Shown piece by piece: positions 62,039-64,000 of a stretch of 64,000 nt of DNA. The position numbers were made by a program, and so were the translations under genes. Under the pieces are notes generated by a model that did no database searches, had not been told where the DNA came from, and saw only the letters and a list, made by a program, of their open reading frames with translations. Each line of letters starts with the position of its first letter. The stretch's first letter is position 1. The DNA comes from Bog-756 sp963699105 (GTDB lineage Bacteria; Actinomycetota; Acidimicrobiia; Acidimicrobiales; RAAP-2): assembly GCA_963699105.1 (NCBI GenBank), contig CAVOTI010000001.1, positions 1,054,001-1,118,000 of the forward strand, written 5' to 3'.

Positions 62039-63958
62039 ATGATCCGATCAGTTGACGGCCGTCGGCTCGCCGTCGCCGGTCGAAGAGTCCTTCCGCTCAT
62101 CGCCAGCGCAGTCGTACTCGGCGCACTGTCATTGCCGGGGAGCTACGCGGCGGCGGCAACGACGCGTCACCCACGCCTGAAGGAGACGACCACCAACAAG
62201 ACCCGCGCCGTCATCTCGCCGTGCGATGAAAGCGATCTCCAGAATCTGATCGACGAGGGAGGATCAATCGGATTTGATGCGAATTGTCACCTCTACCTGA
62301 CTGCACCTCTCACCGTTCCGACCGGAGTCGACGTCACCATCGATGGTGCGGGTCAAGCCGTTGTCCTCGACGGGTTGGACCCACAAACCGGTACCAGGGG
62401 CGCGGTATTGACCGTTCAGTCGCAGGCCAGCCTGAGTCTCACCGACCTGACCGTCACGGATGGCTATGCCTTGGGGGAACACGGACAGGATGGCTTTGGA
62501 GGGGAGATCGACACCCCGGCCCAGGACGGCGACCCGGGATCTGACGGTGAGCCGGGTCAGGGGGGAGGCCTCTATGTGGCGGTGAGTGCATCCGCCGATG
62601 TCTCGGGTGTGACATTCTCGGACAACGATGCCGCTGGTGGCGTAGGCGGTAGCGGTGGCAAAGGAGATTCCAGCCTTTCCGGCTACGACGCGGCCAATGG
62701 CGGCGATGCGGGCGACGGGGGCGATGGTCAGGGTGGGGCCATCTTCAATCTCGGTACCTTGACCGTCGCCAACTCGACATTCACTTCGGACACGGCCTCA
62801 GGAGGTAGCGGGGGCCTGGCCGGCGAGGGAGGCGACGCCGAAAACACTGGGGGAAGCAACGCCGGCAGCGGTGGAAACGGAGGAAATGGAGGGAACGGTG
62901 GGTCAGGGCAAGGGGGCGCCATCTACAACGGTGGCACCTTGACTCTCGGCACCACCTCATTCTCTGGAAATGGTGCCGACGGAGCTGCCGGTGGAAGTGG
63001 GACGACCCTCGTCTACAGCGGCTTTTGGGAAGGCGGTGGCTACGGCGGCGATAGCACGTTGGCCATGAACGGCGCGATCGGGGACGGCGGCAACGGTGGC
63101 GACGGGGGCAACGGGGGCAACAGTGGTGATGCGGCCGGGGGTTCGATCTGGACTGATCCCGTTGCCGCTCTCTCGGGTATGACGTTTGCGGGGGATTCCA
63201 TAGCCGCAGGCCCCCCGCCGTCGGACTGTGCGAATTCCCCCGCCTCGCTCGGCTGTGCGGGAATAGGGGGAGCCGGTGGTACGGGCGCTCAATCGGGCGA
63301 ACCGGGAGAACCCGGCCAGGACGGATCTGGTGGATCGGCATCCGGTGTCGACCTGTACGCAGCAACGTTTACGCCGGTGAAGATCACCACGTCATCGCTA
63401 CCTGTCGGCGTGATCGGCACCCCGTACTCGGCCGCCGTGGGCATCGACGGGGGGAGCGGGCCATATACGTGGTCGAGTCCGGGGGGCGGCCTCCCGCCCG
63501 GGCTCGCCCTGAGCTCTTCCGACGGCGAGATTACCGGGACACCGACCACGTCCGGCACCTATCAATTCCCAGTCCAGGTGACGGACGAAGGAAACCCGCA
63601 AGACCCGCCGGCCTTCGCCGACCTGACGATATCCGTGTCGTCCACCGCCTCACAGTCGCTTCAGATCACCACCTCCGGGCTTCCGCCGGGCACCGTGGGA
63701 CAGGTGTATCCGACCACCGCGTTGGCGGCCGCCAATGGGAATCCTCCCTATACCTGGAAGCTGGTCAAGGGGACCGGGAAGCTGCCGAAAGGGCTCAAGC
63801 TGAAAGACGGCGTCATCTCCGGAACGCCGAGCAAGAAGAGCGAGACGTCGACCTTCACCGTCGAGGTCCTGGACACGAAGACGATGACAAAGCCGAAAAC
63901 CCAGAACACGGCGACGGCAACGTTCACGATCACCATCGAACCGGCCGCCGGCAACTAG
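62039..63958 (+). CDS. Secreted glycine-rich beta-helix protein with two Ig-like (He_PIG) repeats
   Basis: 639 residues, exported: signal peptide 'RRVLPLIASAVVLGALSLPG' followed by 'SYAAAAT'. The middle (about 60-440) is a right-handed beta-helix-like region in which the unit 'GQGGGLYVAVSASADVSGVT', 'GQGGAIFNLGTLTVANSTF' and 'GQGGAIYNGGTLTLGTTSF' recurs, as in polymorphic outer-membrane repeats, with PGRS-like Gly-Asn-Asp inserts ('GGNGGNGGNGGSGQGG', 'GGNGGDGGNGGNSGDAAGG') between. The C-terminus holds two putative Ig repeats: 'ITTSSLPVGVIGTPYSAAVG' with 'GLPPGLALSSSDGEITGTPT', and 'ITTSGLPPGTVGQVY' with 'KLPKGLKLKDGVISGTPS'. No sortase motif or membrane anchor at the end. Likely a surface or released adhesin-like protein. 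Base composition is lower in GC than neighbours. Confidence 0.82.
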   Translation: MIRSVDGRRLAVAGRRVLPLIASAVVLGALSLPGSYAAAATTRHPRLKETTTNKTRAVISPCDESDLQNLIDEGGSIGFDANCHLYLTAPLTVPTGVDVTIDGAGQAVVLDGLDPQTGTRGAVLTVQSQASLSLTDLTVTDGYALGEHGQDGFGGEIDTPAQDGDPGSDGEPGQGGGLYVAVSASADVSGVTFSDNDAAGGVGGSGGKGDSSLSGYDAANGGDAGDGGDGQGGAIFNLGTLTVANSTFTSDTASGGSGGLAGEGGDAENTGGSNAGSGGNGGNGGNGGSGQGGAIYNGGTLTLGTTSFSGNGADGAAGGSGTTLVYSGFWEGGGYGGDSTLAMNGAIGDGGNGGDGGNGGNSGDAAGGSIWTDPVAALSGMTFAGDSIAAGPPPSDCANSPASLGCAGIGGAGGTGAQSGEPGEPGQDGSGGSASGVDLYAATFTPVKITTSSLPVGVIGTPYSAAVGIDGGSGPYTWSSPGGGLPPGLALSSSDGEITGTPTTSGTYQFPVQVTDEGNPQDPPAFADLTISVSSTASQSLQITTSGLPPGTVGQVYPTTALAAANGNPPYTWKLVKGTGKLPKGLKLKDGVISGTPSKKSETSTFTVEVLDTKTMTKPKTQNTATATFTITIEPAAGN

Positions 63959-64000
63959 CGGGACGCCGACCGCCGGTAGTCCTCCGACGCCCATCGGCGG

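Overview
The window is about 64 kb of very GC-rich DNA from an actinobacterium, most plausibly class Acidimicrobiia. The lineage is inferred from codon use (GC in almost every third position), a complete-looking mycofactocin locus, an F420-type luciferase-like oxidoreductase, an Rpf-like transglycosylase, a DUF6295 protein, and a small membrane protein that begins with the 'GPGWWQAADHKWYPPE' motif I associate with Acidimicrobiia. I see no rRNA, tRNA, CRISPR array, insertion sequence or phage gene; this looks like ordinary chromosome.

Layout. 1-9.7 kb: FGGY sugar kinase, ileS, Fpg/Nei glycosylase, GNAT acetyltransferase, Rrf2 regulator, YihY membrane protein and an acyl-CoA synthetase, nearly all broken by frameshifts. 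9.8-12.6 kb: two SRPBCC proteins, a TRZ/ATZ-type deaminase and rpiB. 12.7-19.5 kb: the mycofactocin region, with an NDMA-type alcohol dehydrogenase and mftR on the minus strand and mftA-mftB-mftC-mftE-SDR-mftF on the plus strand; mftD is not present. 19.5-22 kb: a structured RNA candidate, an Rpf-like protein, a cold-shock protein and a DUF998 membrane protein. 22-25.7 kb: a coupled redox operon (Ser/Thr-rich membrane protein, ApbE flavin transferase, ferric-reductase-like membrane protein, NuoF-like flavo-iron-sulfur protein, ferredoxin). 26-32.5 kb: a divergent two-component system followed by a GT2-GtrA fusion and a GT39 glycosyltransferase. 32.8-39.6 kb: acyl-CoA dehydrogenase, class III aminotransferase, a small membrane protein, a tyrosine phosphatase and an MMPL transporter. 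39.7-47.4 kb: aldehyde dehydrogenase, a MarR plus heterodimeric ABC exporter operon, an LLM oxidoreductase and PhoU. 47.4-56.3 kb: recC-recB-recD. 56.5-64 kb: DUF4282, DUF5684, DUF6295, dienelactone hydrolase, MerR plus MFS drug exporter, and a secreted glycine-rich beta-helix protein.

Coding integrity comes in blocks. Genes at 9.8-30 kb and 38-64 kb are intact apart from one shift in recC, while 0-9.7 kb and 30-38 kb carry a frame change every 50-400 bases although the protein sequence stays conserved in successive frames. Because this includes an essential gene (ileS), the shifts are best read as uncorrected indels in the assembly, not gene decay. Affected genes are annotated over their full extent.

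How the parts work together. The mycofactocin operon makes a peptide-derived redox cofactor; the neighbouring alcohol dehydrogenase and the SDR inside the operon belong to enzyme families that use it. The redox operon is a membrane-linked electron-transfer module beside, and divergent from, a sensor kinase/regulator pair whose promoter carries three 11-bp-phased repeats. Short stop/start overlaps (ATGA, GTGA, TTGA) are the rule inside operons, so translational coupling and TTG/GTG starts are common here.
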